Positions 1 through 6,217 of a DNA stretch of 10,322 nucleotides are shown piece after piece. The stretch is from Candidatus Acetothermia bacterium (GTDB taxonomy: Bacteria; Bipolaricaulota; Bipolaricaulia; UBA7950; UBA9294), in contig QMQL01000017.1 in NCBI GenBank assembly GCA_003650505.1, positions 1-10,322 on the forward strand. The letters run 5' to 3'. How positions within the stretch are numbered: the stretch's first letter is position 1; the number at the start of each line of letters is the position of its first letter. The position numbers and the translations under genes are program-made. Below the pieces are notes generated by a model. That model was given only the letters and a program-made list of their open reading frames with translations, searched no databases and was not told the DNA's origin.

Positions 1-109
1 CCTCTACAGTTCCGCGTATACCCTCGGCCCCGGCCGGCTGGATCGGCATACCATGCGGCTCTTTAAACGGGGAATGCACGATCCCGATCGGCTCAAACTC
101 GATTTTCAT
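1..109 (-). CDS. trmO: TrmO/TsaA-family tRNA methyltransferase, N-terminal fragment (cut by window edge)
   Basis: Only the first 36 codons are present; the rest lies beyond position 1. The gene is shorter than 300 nt and was found by translating the minus strand. The peptide begins MKIEFEPIGIVHSPF and continues with KEPHGMPIQPAGA, which is the conserved opening of the TrmO/YaeB (UPF0066) family. Members use S-adenosylmethionine to N6-methylate t6A at position 37 of certain tRNAs, giving m6t6A. The ATG at 109-107 is preceded by an SD GGGAGGTG at 129-122. It is transcribed divergently from the GNAT gene. TsaD, which makes the t6A substrate, lies further along the window. Family assignment rests on a short but distinctive segment; some members of the family are uncharacterised, so the exact substrate is inferred. 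Confidence 0.82.
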   Translation of the reverse strand, partial: MKIEFEPIGIVHSPFKEPHGMPIQPAGAEGIRGTVE

Positions 110-136
110 CCGTTCGGAAGGCACCTCCCGACCCGC

Positions 137-165
137 AGAATATCAACCCTTATCGCGCCGGGCAA
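137..165 (-). promoter_or_regulatory. Candidate sigma-70 promoter for trmO
   Basis: On the minus strand a -35-like TTGCCC (165-160) is followed after 17 bases by a -10-like TATTCT (142-137). Transcription would begin near 130, just ahead of the SD of trmO, giving a leader of about 20 nt. The match is moderate. Confidence 0.4.
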
Positions 166-215
166 CCTGCCAAGTTAAACTCAGAAACGGTAGTGATGAG
201 CATGGAGGATAGGCC

Positions 216-707
216 GTGAAGATCCGTCCCTTTCATCCGGGCGATGAAGAGCGATTGGCAGAGCTCATCGCGGAGTTCCGCGTGGCTTTAGGAAGGCTGC
301 GCGGGAGAACCCGCGTGGCGGACCTCGATCAGGCAAAGGGCGAGCTGGCCGAATACCGATCCCGCGAATATCCGATCTTCGTCGCCGAAAGCGAGGATTC
401 GCAAGTCGAGGGGTACCTGGTCTGTCGCGTCGACGGCGACGTCGTCTGGGCCGAGTCGCTGTTCGTATCCCCCGAGCACCGACGTAAGGGGATCGGATCT
501 GCGTTGTACAGCGAGGCAGAGCGCTTAGCACAAGAGCTCGGAGGCAATACCGTCTACAATTGGGTCCATCCGAACAACGATAAGATAATACGCTTTCTGA
601 AAAAGAGGGGCTATAACGTCTTGAACCTGATAGAGATCCGCCGGCCTCGAGCCGGAGAGGGTTCGAGGGGGAGGATCAAGGTGGGAGAGCGCGAGTTCGA
701 TTATTGA
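216..707 (+). CDS. GNAT-family N-acetyltransferase
   Basis: A 163-residue protein with a single GNAT fold, the usual size for a stand-alone acetyltransferase that moves an acetyl group from acetyl-CoA to an amine. The acetyl-CoA-binding motif A is visible at about residues 87-100 (LFVSPEHRRKGIGSAL), preceded by a beta strand ending in VWAESLFV and followed by YNWVHPNNDKIIRFLKKRGY. The last segment matches the motif B region, where N..A/I..FY.K.GF is typical. There is no signal peptide, so it is cytosolic. The GTG start at 216 has an SD GGAGGAT at 204-210, five bases away. The substrate cannot be told from sequence, and neighbours give no strong hint. It could modify a protein N-terminus, an antibiotic or a small metabolite. 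Confidence 0.88.
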   Translation: MKIRPFHPGDEERLAELIAEFRVALGRLRGRTRVADLDQAKGELAEYRSREYPIFVAESEDSQVEGYLVCRVDGDVVWAESLFVSPEHRRKGIGSALYSEAERLAQELGGNTVYNWVHPNNDKIIRFLKKRGYNVLNLIEIRRPRAGEGSRGRIKVGEREFDY

Positions 708-708
708 G

Positions 709-746
709 GACGCCCTTCTGCGCGAGTTGAAGGGAGACAGGGCGTC
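709..746 (+). other. Weak intergenic hairpin after the GNAT gene
   Basis: GACGCCCT (709-716) is complementary to AGGGCGTC (739-746), an 8-bp stem with a 22-nt loop starting just after the GNAT stop codon. There is no T-run, so a classical intrinsic terminator is not supported. It could be a processing or weak termination site, or chance. Confidence 0.25.
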
Positions 747-799
747 GTGCATCCTAGACGAGGAGTCTACAGCATCGCTCAACCGACAAGGAGGAGAGA

Positions 800-1186
800 G
801 TGAAGAAGAAAATCGCCGTACCCACTCGCGGGAAAGCCGGTCTGGACGATCAGGTGGAGGAGCACTTCGGCCGCGCCCGGCACTACACCTTAATCGACGT
901 GGAGGACGGGAAGATCGTGAAGACGGAGGTCCTCGACGTCCCGTTCGACGAGCATGGTCCGGGGGACCTCCCGAACTGGCTCCACTCCCAAGGGGCGGAG
1001 GCCGTCCTCGCGTGGGGGATGGGGCCGCGCGCGGTTGAGTTCTTCGAAGGCCTCGGAATCGAGGTCGTCACCGGCGCCACCGGCCCGGTGCGGGCCGTGG
1101 TCGCGGGCTACATCAACGGGAACCTCGAGACGATCGAGTGGGTCGAGCCCGAGGGGCACGGCCAGGGGCACGGGCATCATCGCTAA
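800..1186 (+). CDS. NifX/NifB-like dinitrogenase iron-molybdenum cofactor-binding family protein
   Basis: A 128-residue protein of the Nitro_FeMo-Co family (NifX, NafY, C-terminal NifB, MTH1175-like). It opens with KIAVPTRGKAGLDDQVEEHF, the typical strand plus the D..V..HFGRA segment; a central GAEAVLAWGMGPRAVEFF and the GIEVVTGATGPVRAVVAGYINGNL stretch complete the RNase H-like fold. In nitrogen fixers such proteins carry Fe-S or FeMo cofactor precursors. Many anaerobes have small stand-alone versions without nitrogenase, whose role is unclear, and no nif gene is visible here. The C-terminus ends in a His/Gly-rich tail (GHGQGHGHHR), a likely metal-binding extension. The GTG at 800 has a strong SD AAGGAGGAG at 788-796. 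It precedes the ArsR regulator by an 82-bp gap (115 bp to the TTG start preferred here) that holds the arsR promoter. Confidence 0.85.
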   Translation: MKKKIAVPTRGKAGLDDQVEEHFGRARHYTLIDVEDGKIVKTEVLDVPFDEHGPGDLPNWLHSQGAEAVLAWGMGPRAVEFFEGLGIEVVTGATGPVRAVVAGYINGNLETIEWVEPEGHGQGHGHHR

Positions 1187-1210
1187 CACATAATCGGATA
1201 GCTCCTTTGA

Positions 1211-1261
1211 CGAGAGGGGCCTGTACCTTCCCGCTCCGGTTGAACGGGTGGCCTCTCCTCG
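1211..1261 (+). other. Imperfect hairpin between the NifX-like gene and arsR
   Basis: CGAGAGGGGCC (1211-1221) pairs with GGCCTCTCCTCG (1250-1261) with one bulge and one wobble, and an inner CCCG/CGGG stem (1230-1233, 1245-1248) is possible. There is no T-run. It could slow transcription from the upstream gene. Its right half overlaps the arsR promoter spacer, so it may also be incidental. Confidence 0.3.
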
Positions 1262-1268
1262 CTAACAT
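1240..1268 (+). promoter_or_regulatory. Promoter of arsR
   Basis: A -35-like TTGAAC at 1240-1245 and a -10-like TAACAT at 1263-1268 are separated by exactly 17 bases. Transcription would start near 1275, inside the inverted repeat at 1267-1286. The ATG at 1269 directly abuts the -10 box and would lie upstream of the start site, which favours the TTG start at 1302. Confidence 0.55.
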
Positions 1269-1286
1269 ATGCCATCTACTGCATAT
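1267..1286 (+). promoter_or_regulatory. Candidate ArsR operator (inverted repeat ATATGC-N8-GCATAT)
   Basis: A perfect 6-bp AT-rich inverted repeat with an 8-bp centre stands out in GC-rich surroundings. It overlaps the end of the -10 box and the predicted +1. ArsR/SmtB repressors bind AT-rich imperfect inverted repeats over their own promoters, so this is the natural place for autoregulation. The repeat is seen; binding is inferred. Confidence 0.5.
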
Positions 1287-1301
1287 CGAGAGGGGGAGAG
1301 G

Positions 1302-1673
1302 TTGGAAAAGCTGACGGGGATATTCCGCGGACTGGCGAACCTCGACCGCCTTCGGATCGTATATCTGTTAGCCATGAGCGACCGGCCCCTTTGCGTCTGT
1401 GAGATCGTCGATGCACTCGATCTACCGCAGTATCAGGTGTCGAAACACCTCCGTACGCTCGCCCGACTGGACCTGATCTCAACCCGCCGCGACGGGAGAT
1501 GGTCCTACTGCTCGTTGGCGGAGACAGAGGGGGTACGGCGTCTCACCGCGTTCCTCCTCCAGGCCCTCCCCGAGGGAGGGATGAGCGAGGAGATCCGACG
1601 CCTCCACGAGCGGCTCGCCCTCCGTAGGGGCGGTAGGTGCACGCTCGAAGCGAGAAAGGCGAACCGTGCGTGA
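1302..1673 (+). CDS. arsR: ArsR/SmtB-family metalloregulatory repressor
   Basis: A winged-helix repressor of about 123 residues. From the preferred TTG start it reads LEKLTGIFRGLANLDRLRIV, the usual ArsR opening, then the metal-site segment LCVCEI (Cys31 and Cys33), equivalent to the ELCVCDL motif that binds As(III)/Sb(III) in classical ArsR proteins. The recognition helix is LPQYQVSKHLRTLARLDLI, followed by the wing DGRWSYCSL. When no metal is bound it should repress its own operon and release DNA on binding arsenite. The TTG at 1302 has a purine-rich SD (AGGGGGAG, 1291-1298) and fits the promoter; an in-frame ATG at 1269 lacks an SD and overlaps the operator, but cannot be excluded (134 residues). 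Its 3' end overlaps the start of the permease gene by 8 bp, indicating translational coupling. Confidence 0.9.
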   Translation: MEKLTGIFRGLANLDRLRIVYLLAMSDRPLCVCEIVDALDLPQYQVSKHLRTLARLDLISTRRDGRWSYCSLAETEGVRRLTAFLLQALPEGGMSEEIRRLHERLALRRGGRCTLEARKANRA

Positions 1674-2376
1674 GGTGAAGGGCCTATCGGCGTTCGAGCG
1701 GTATCTATCGATCTGGGTCGGAATCTGCATCCTCATCGGGATCGGGTGGCTCTTCCCCGGATTTCCAGCGATTCTCAAGCGGGCCGAGGTGGCGCACGTA
1801 TCGATCCCGGTCGCCGTTCTGATCTGGCTGATGATCTACCCGATGATGGTTCAGATCGATTTCTCGAGCATAAGGAAGGTGGGAAAACAGCCGAAGGGCC
1901 TGGGCCTGACACTGATCATCAACCGGGGGATAAAACCGTTCACCATGGCCGGGATCAGTGCCCTCTTCCTGTTCGTCGCCTTCAAGACCCTCATACCGCC
2001 CGATCTTGCCCGCGAGCATTATGCCGGGGCGATCCTCCTCGGCGCCGCCCCGTGCACGGCGATGGTCCTTCGTATGGAGCTACCTATCGCACGGGGATCC
2101 GGCGTACACCCTGATCCAGGTGGCGGTGAACGATCTCGTCCTGATCCTCCTCTACGCCCCGATCGCCGCACCGCCGGGTATGATCGGGGCGAGCAGCTTC
2201 TTCGAGCTCGCGGTCGCGGTAGCGATCTCCCTGTTCGGCCTGGAATCGGGCGTGGCCCTCGCCACCGTCGTCGGGGGCTGGAGGAGGTCCGCATCATGCT
2301 CACATTGGTCGCCATCGCCAACAGGACTCGGGCTAGGTTTTCTCGGTACACTTCGGCAAGCGAGGTCCGGGTATGA
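1666..2376 (+). pseudogene. acr3: Broken ACR3-type arsenite efflux permease (two frameshifts and an internal deletion)
   Basis: Starts at GTG 1666, overlapping arsR. The first part (frame 1, to about 2067) gives good membrane segments ending in ILLGAAPCTAMV, which contains the conserved TM4 cysteine of ACR3 arsenite antiporters. Coding then moves to frame 2 (FVWSYLSHGDPAYTLIQVAV), as though one extra C sits at 2067/2068. It runs to LATVVG near 2274 and returns to frame 1 (LEEVRIMLTLVAIANRTR), as though one base were missing near 2272-2276. Between LLYAPIA and MIGASSFFELAVAVAISLFG roughly 110-120 residues normally present (about TM6-TM8) are absent. The whole locus is about 236 codons against about 350 usual. 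The family is known to export As(III); this copy should not work as read. A sequencing or assembly error could explain the frameshifts, less easily the deletion. Confidence 0.85.
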
Positions 2377-2405
2377 ATCCGGGCCTTTCAAGCAAAGGAG
2401 GAAGC

Positions 2406-3107
2406 ATGCGTAAGACGATCCTTTTTGTGTTCCTGCTGACAATCGGGACGAGCTTGCTCGCCACCGCTGCGGTCGAGCTCTCCGTCGACAACGCTCAGTT
2501 CGACTTCGGTTCGGTGATGGAAGGGAGCTTCGTCATCCACAAGTTCGTCCTGACCAATACTGGGGACGAGTCCCTCACGATCACCAGGGTCCATGCCCCA
2601 TGCGGGTGCACCACGACCGCCCTCGACAAGTCGACTCTGAAACCGGGCGATTCGGTCGAGCTTCAGGCGGTCTTCGACACCGCCGGCTACGGCGGACGGA
2701 CGGTGACAAAGGGGATCTACGTCTACGTAAATGGTGAAGACCTCCCGATCCTGACCCTGAAGATGACAGGGGAGGTCAAGTCGGTCGCCGACTACAACAT
2801 ACCGGCCGGTGACCTCTACCTGAACTTCTTCCTTCTGATCGACCTCCGTAGCCCGGACGACTACGCCGCCGGTCACCTGTTCGGCGCGGTGAACATCCCC
2901 TACGACGAGCTAGCCGACCGGATCGCCTACCTCCCGCACGAGCTTTTACTCGTCGTCTACGATCAGGACGGAACCCTCGGCGATCAGGCGGCCCAGTGGC
3001 TGATCGCTCAGGGGTTCAAGAGCGCAAAGAGCCTCTTCGGCGGGCTCGACGCCTGGATTCAAGGATTCGGCCAAGCGCTGATCTGGCCGCCGGCTGATGC
3101 AGAATAA
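2406..3107 (+). CDS. Secreted DUF1573 protein fused to a catalytically inactive rhodanese-like domain
   Basis: A 233-residue protein. Residues 1-22 form a signal peptide (MRK then hydrophobic ILFVFLLTIGTSLLATAA). Residues about 23-125 are a DUF1573 immunoglobulin-like domain with FDFGSVMEGSFVIHKFVLTN and the hallmark HAPCGCTT (Cys66, Cys68). Residues about 135-225 resemble a rhodanese: LIDLRSPDDYAAGHLFGAVN is the typical first half and SLFGGLDAWIQG the typical end. The active loop reads VVYDQDGTLGDQAA, so Asp186 replaces the catalytic cysteine and sulfur transfer is not expected. The ATG at 2406 has an SD AAAGGAGGA 5 bases upstream; an in-frame ATG at 2373 overlaps the permease stop but has no SD and would spoil the signal peptide. 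It probably acts outside the membrane as a binding or scaffold protein with the redox protein encoded downstream. Confidence 0.85.
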   Translation: MRKTILFVFLLTIGTSLLATAAVELSVDNAQFDFGSVMEGSFVIHKFVLTNTGDESLTITRVHAPCGCTTTALDKSTLKPGDSVELQAVFDTAGYGGRTVTKGIYVYVNGEDLPILTLKMTGEVKSVADYNIPAGDLYLNFFLLIDLRSPDDYAAGHLFGAVNIPYDELADRIAYLPHELLLVVYDQDGTLGDQAAQWLIAQGFKSAKSLFGGLDAWIQGFGQALIWPPADAE

Positions 3108-3119
3108 AGCCGTGATCGA

Positions 3120-3148
3120 AGGGCGGCCCCGGAAGGAGGGTCCGCCCT
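3120..3148 (+). other. Hairpin between the DUF1573-rhodanese and glutaredoxin-CcdA genes
   Basis: AGGGCGGCCCC (3120-3130) pairs with GGGTCCGCCCT (3138-3148) with one mismatch and a 7-nt loop. No T-run follows, and a strong SD for the next gene lies about 20 bases on. It may be a partial terminator or an mRNA processing/stability element. Confidence 0.4.
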
Positions 3149-3179
3149 CGGCTTCTCTCACGACCCGAGGAGGGAGCGG

Positions 3180-4301
3180 ATGAGACGAGCGCTCGGCTTG
3201 ACGTTTGCCATCGTCCTTTGCGTCGGCAGCATCGCCTCGGCGACCGAGCTTGTGATCTTCTACGAGGACGGCTGCCCGCACTGCACGCGGATCGAGTCGT
3301 TCCTGGAATCGATCGCGCCCGACTACCCGACCCTCGATGTCACCCGCTACGAGATCCACGACCCCGAGGCGCACGACCTCCTCCCCCAGCTCCTCGCGGC
3401 GTACGGCGCCGAGCTCGGGCCGGTCCCGATCATCTTCATCGGCGATGTCGCCATGGTCGGGGGGACGTTCTACGGCCCCTACCCCGAACCGACGACCCTC
3501 ACCGGGCGGGCGGAGCAGATGGAGCTCGAGAAGGCGATCGAACGGGCGATCGCCGATGACGCCCCATCCCCCCTCTCCCGGACCGAGGGGACGTCGGGGA
3601 GCGGCCTTGCCAAGTCCCTCACCATCCCGGCGGTCGTCCTCGCTGCTGCCGCGGATTCGGTCAACCCGTGCACGTTCGCGGTCCTAGTCCTCCTCCTCGG
3701 GACCCTCCTCGTCGCCGGGAAGAAGGGGAAGGTCCTCCAGGCCGGGCTCGCGTTCATCGCGGCGATCTACATCTCTTACTTTTTAATGGGTATCGGGATC
3801 TTCTCCGCTATCCAGGCGGCCGGGGTGCAGCGGCCGTTCATCATCGCCGTCTCCGGCCTGGCGATCCTCCTCGGGCTGTGGAATATGAAGGACTACTTCG
3901 CCTACGGGAAGTGGTTCACGATCGAGGTACCGGCCCGGTGGCGGCCGCTCGTCAAGCGGATCACCTCATCGGTCGTTTCCGTACCGGGGGCGTTCGCGGT
4001 CGGGGTACTCGACTCCCTCTTCCTCCTCCCCTGCTCCTCCGGCCCGTACATCGCGATCCTCGCCCTCCTTTCCAAGACGACGACCAGGGCGCAGGGGGTC
4101 GGGCTCCTCCTCTTCTACAACCTCATCTTCATCCTCCCCCTTCTCATCATCACCGTAGCGGTCCACTTCGGGTACACGACAACAGCGCGGGCGGAGCGGT
4201 GGCGCTCCGCTCGGCTGGGGAAGCTCCACCTCGTCTCCGGGGTGGTCATGCTCCTCCTCGGGGTAGGGATGATCGTCGCAACCGAGCTCGGGATCATGTA
4301 G
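3180..4301 (+). CDS. Glutaredoxin/thioredoxin-CcdA fusion, transmembrane thiol-disulfide electron carrier
   Basis: A 373-residue protein. Residues 1-21 are a signal peptide. Residues about 22-125 form a thioredoxin-fold domain with the redox motif CPHC (Cys32, Cys35) in FYEDGCPHCTRIESFLE and the cis-proline segment GPVPIIFIGD (Pro83). Residues about 146-370 are a CcdA/DsbD-like membrane domain of about six helices with the paired cysteines in VNPCTFAVLVLLLG (Cys164) and LLPCSSGPYIAIL (Cys285). The CcdA/DsbD family takes electrons from cytosolic thioredoxin and passes them to thiol proteins outside. Here the outer acceptor domain is on the same chain, in a minimal DsbD-like layout. The ATG at 3180 has an SD GAGGAGGGAG at 3167-3176. 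It ends in tandem stops TAG TAA. The gene for a DUF1573-rhodanese protein lies 72 bp upstream, and the two are likely co-expressed. Likely uses are cytochrome c maturation, disulfide repair or metal-resistance thiol chemistry. Confidence 0.9.
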   Translation: MRRALGLTFAIVLCVGSIASATELVIFYEDGCPHCTRIESFLESIAPDYPTLDVTRYEIHDPEAHDLLPQLLAAYGAELGPVPIIFIGDVAMVGGTFYGPYPEPTTLTGRAEQMELEKAIERAIADDAPSPLSRTEGTSGSGLAKSLTIPAVVLAAAADSVNPCTFAVLVLLLGTLLVAGKKGKVLQAGLAFIAAIYISYFLMGIGIFSAIQAAGVQRPFIIAVSGLAILLGLWNMKDYFAYGKWFTIEVPARWRPLVKRITSSVVSVPGAFAVGVLDSLFLLPCSSGPYIAILALLSKTTTRAQGVGLLLFYNLIFILPLLIITVAVHFGYTTTARAERWRSARLGKLHLVSGVVMLLLGVGMIVATELGIM

Positions 4302-4426
4302 TAACGCCGGACCCTATAGATTCCGGATCCAACGTTCATTCCACGCTTAACCCGACCGTCTTCTGCTCGTCAGTGCTCTGCCTAGCCTCCCAGGGTAAGA
4401 CCCATCCTAGACTGCCGAGGATCCCT

Positions 4427-4454
4427 TTGCCTGAATCTCCCTTCTCGCTATAAT
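4427..4454 (+). promoter_or_regulatory. Strong sigma-70 promoter of the FBPA/P-hpt-tsaD operon
   Basis: TTGCCT (4427-4432) and a perfect TATAAT (4449-4454) with a 16-base spacer. Transcription would begin around 4461, at the base of the hairpin at 4460-4500. The rest of the 225-bp gap (4305-4426) shows no gene or other signal I can support. Confidence 0.75.
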
Positions 4455-4459
4455 GATGC

Positions 4460-4500
4460 ATCGAATGCCAATAGCAAATTCGTTCGCTATTGGCATTGAT
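4460..4500 (+). promoter_or_regulatory. 5'-leader hairpin or operator upstream of FBPA/P
   Basis: AATGCCAATAGC (4464-4475) and GCTATTGGCATT (4486-4497) are a perfect 12-bp inverted repeat. With a bulged G the outer ATC/GAT pairs too, and inside, past one mismatch, two more A-T pairs close a TTCG loop (4479-4482). The predicted +1 (about 4461) lies at its base, so the mRNA would start with a stem-loop; as DNA it would be a symmetric repressor site. The SD AAGGGGG (4509-4515) is outside the stem and stays free. No T-run follows, so it is not a terminator. Confidence 0.65.
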
Positions 4501-4526
4501 CCTTTGGTAAGGGGGTCGAGCGCCAA

Positions 4527-5639
4527 ATGAAGGTAACGCTGACAGCGATCAAGGCGGATGTGGGGAGCATCGGCGGGCATCTGAAGCCGTCCCTCCCCCT
4601 CCTTCAGGAGATCGAGAGGACGGTTGCAGAAAAGGGGGAAGGGCTGATCATCGATCATGCCTTGACCTACACCGGCGACGACATCGCAATCCTCATGTCG
4701 CACGAACGCGGCCTCGACGATCCGTCGGTCCACAAACTCGCCTGGGACGCGTTCATAGCCGGGACAAAGGTGGCGAAGCATCAAGGGTTGTATGGAGCAG
4801 GTCAGGACCTCCTGAAGGACGCGTTCTCCGGGAACGCGAAGGGGCTCGGCCCGGCGGTCGCGGAGATGGAGTTCGAGGAGCGGGAGAACGAGCCGTTCCT
4901 GTTGTTCACCGCCGACAAGACCGAGCCAGGGGCGTACAACCTCCCCCTCTACCTCGCGTTCGCCGATCCGATGTACAACGCGGGTTTGATCCTCTCCCCC
5001 GCCGTAGGGAAGGGGTTCAAGTTCACGGTGATGGACGTCGATCATATCGAAGGGGACAGGGTGATCGAGCTTTGCACCCCGGAGGAGGCCTACGATCTCG
5101 TCACCCTCCTCCGCGACAACGGGAGGTTCGTGATCGAGTCGATCCACTCCCGTCATAACGGAGAGATAGCCGTCTCATCCTGCACCACCCGCCTGCGGAA
5201 CATCGCCGGGAAGTACGTGGGGAAGGACGATCCGATCATGCTCGTCCGGACGCAGAAGTCATTCCCTGCGACCGGCGAGGTCCTCGCCCCGTTCCAGATC
5301 GCCCACCTCGTGTCCGGTTTCATGCGCGGGAGCCATACAGGCCCGCTGATGCCGGTCAGGGCACGGACCGGCGTATCGTTCTTCGACGGCCCGCCGATCG
5401 TCTCCTGTCTCGCGTTCTCGATCCATGACGGGATCCTCTCCAAGCCGGTCGATGCGTTCGATCATCCATTCTGGGACTGGGTCAGGGAGAAGGCGTCCCG
5501 GAAGGCGCGCGACATAAGGGAGCAGGGGTTCTCCGGGCCGGCGATGCTCGGCTACCATGACCTCGAGTACGTCGGGATTACCGAGAGGATGAACAGGCTC
5601 GAGAAGAGGTTCCGCGTCCGCGATATGGACGAAGTGTGA
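4527..5639 (+). CDS. fbp: Bifunctional fructose-1,6-bisphosphate aldolase/phosphatase
   Basis: A 370-residue full-length member of the FBPA/P (archaeal type V FBPase) family. It joins dihydroxyacetone phosphate and glyceraldehyde 3-phosphate and then dephosphorylates the product to fructose 6-phosphate, committing carbon to gluconeogenesis. Visible Mg-binding residues are Asp11 and His18 (KADVGSIGGH), Asp51 and Asp52 (TYTGDD) and the TADKTEPGAYNLPLY segment (Asp130, Glu133). The aldolase Schiff-base lysine and its tyrosine are Lys233 and Tyr230 in AGKYVGKDDP, matching Lys232/Tyr229 of the archaeal enzymes. GFMRGSHTGPLMPV is also conserved. The ATG at 4527 has an SD AAGGGGG 11 bases upstream. 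It is the first gene of an operon, overlapping hpt at TGATG. The family is typical of archaea and deep-branching, often autotrophic or thermophilic bacteria. Confidence 0.96.
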   Translation: MKVTLTAIKADVGSIGGHLKPSLPLLQEIERTVAEKGEGLIIDHALTYTGDDIAILMSHERGLDDPSVHKLAWDAFIAGTKVAKHQGLYGAGQDLLKDAFSGNAKGLGPAVAEMEFEERENEPFLLFTADKTEPGAYNLPLYLAFADPMYNAGLILSPAVGKGFKFTVMDVDHIEGDRVIELCTPEEAYDLVTLLRDNGRFVIESIHSRHNGEIAVSSCTTRLRNIAGKYVGKDDPIMLVRTQKSFPATGEVLAPFQIAHLVSGFMRGSHTGPLMPVRARTGVSFFDGPPIVSCLAFSIHDGILSKPVDAFDHPFWDWVREKASRKARDIREQGFSGPAMLGYHDLEYVGITERMNRLEKRFRVRDMDEV

Positions 5640-6217
5640 TGACGACCGGGGCACCCGATCCGGCGATCGCAGAGATCCTGTTCGACGAGGAGACGATCGC
5701 CCGCCGGATCGCCGAGCTGGCCGGAGAGATCGGTACCGACTACATGGAGCGCGGTTACGCCTCCGATCCGGAAGGCCGCCCCCCCCTCCTCGTCTGCATC
5801 CTCCGGGGCGCCCTCGTCTTCACCGCCGACCTCGCCCGGAAGATACCGATGCCGGTCGAATACGACCTGATCAGCGTCTCTTCCTACCGGAACAGGAGTG
5901 CCCCCGGTGCGGTGAGGCTCGTCAGGGACCTGGAGCGTCCGATCGCCGGACGGGACGTCCTGATCGTCGAGGACATCATCGATACCGGCTACACGATCGA
6001 GTACCTCCGCCGGACGCTCAAGGCCCGGAGCCCGGCCTCCCTCCGCGTCTGCACCCTGATCGATAAGGTCCCGCGGCGGGAGATACCGGTCGAAATCGAC
6101 TACGCCGGCTTCCCCCTCGAGAAGGACGCGTTCGTCGTTGGCTATGGGATGGATTACGCCGAACTCTATAGGAACCTCCCTTACATCGGCGCTCTGAAGC
6201 CCGAGTACATGAGATGA
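5639..6217 (+). CDS. hpt: Hypoxanthine phosphoribosyltransferase
   Basis: A type I phosphoribosyltransferase of 192 residues that makes IMP (and probably GMP) from hypoxanthine or guanine and PRPP, for cytosolic purine salvage. The PRPP-binding loop is VLIVEDIIDTGYT at about residues 104-116, with the two acidic residues of the ED..DTG motif. LVCILRGALVFTADLARKI is the usual pyrophosphate-loop strand, and VSSYRNRS is the flexible lid with the conserved SY pair. DKVPRREIPVEIDYAGF and FVVGYGMDYAELYRNLPYI are characteristic of bacterial Hpt C-termini. The ATG at 5639 shares its first base with the fbp stop codon (TGATG), a coupled start; an in-frame GTG at 5636 would add one residue. Its stop overlaps the tsaD start by 4 bp. 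Confidence 0.95.
   Translation: MTTGAPDPAIAEILFDEETIARRIAELAGEIGTDYMERGYASDPEGRPPLLVCILRGALVFTADLARKIPMPVEYDLISVSSYRNRSAPGAVRLVRDLERPIAGRDVLIVEDIIDTGYTIEYLRRTLKARSPASLRVCTLIDKVPRREIPVEIDYAGFPLEKDAFVVGYGMDYAELYRNLPYIGALKPEYMR

Noticed and set aside
2373..2405. Upstream ATG for the DUF1573-rhodanese gene overlapping the acr3 stop
   Set aside because: It has no SD and would put 11 polar residues before the signal peptide; the ATG at 2406 has a well-placed SD.
3668..4453. Plus-strand frame of 261 codons overlapping the glutaredoxin-CcdA gene
   Set aside because: Proline/arginine-rich shadow of a gene with clear membrane helices and cysteine motifs in another frame.
4464..4497. Inverted repeat read as an intrinsic terminator of the glutaredoxin-CcdA gene
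   Set aside because: It lies downstream of a strong TATAAT, about 160 bp beyond the stop codon, and has no T-run on the plus strand.
4407..5156. Long minus-strand open frame (249 codons) opposite fbp
   Set aside because: It is antisense to a full-length FBPA/P with all catalytic residues; its translation is low-complexity and charged, and no SD or family motif is visible.
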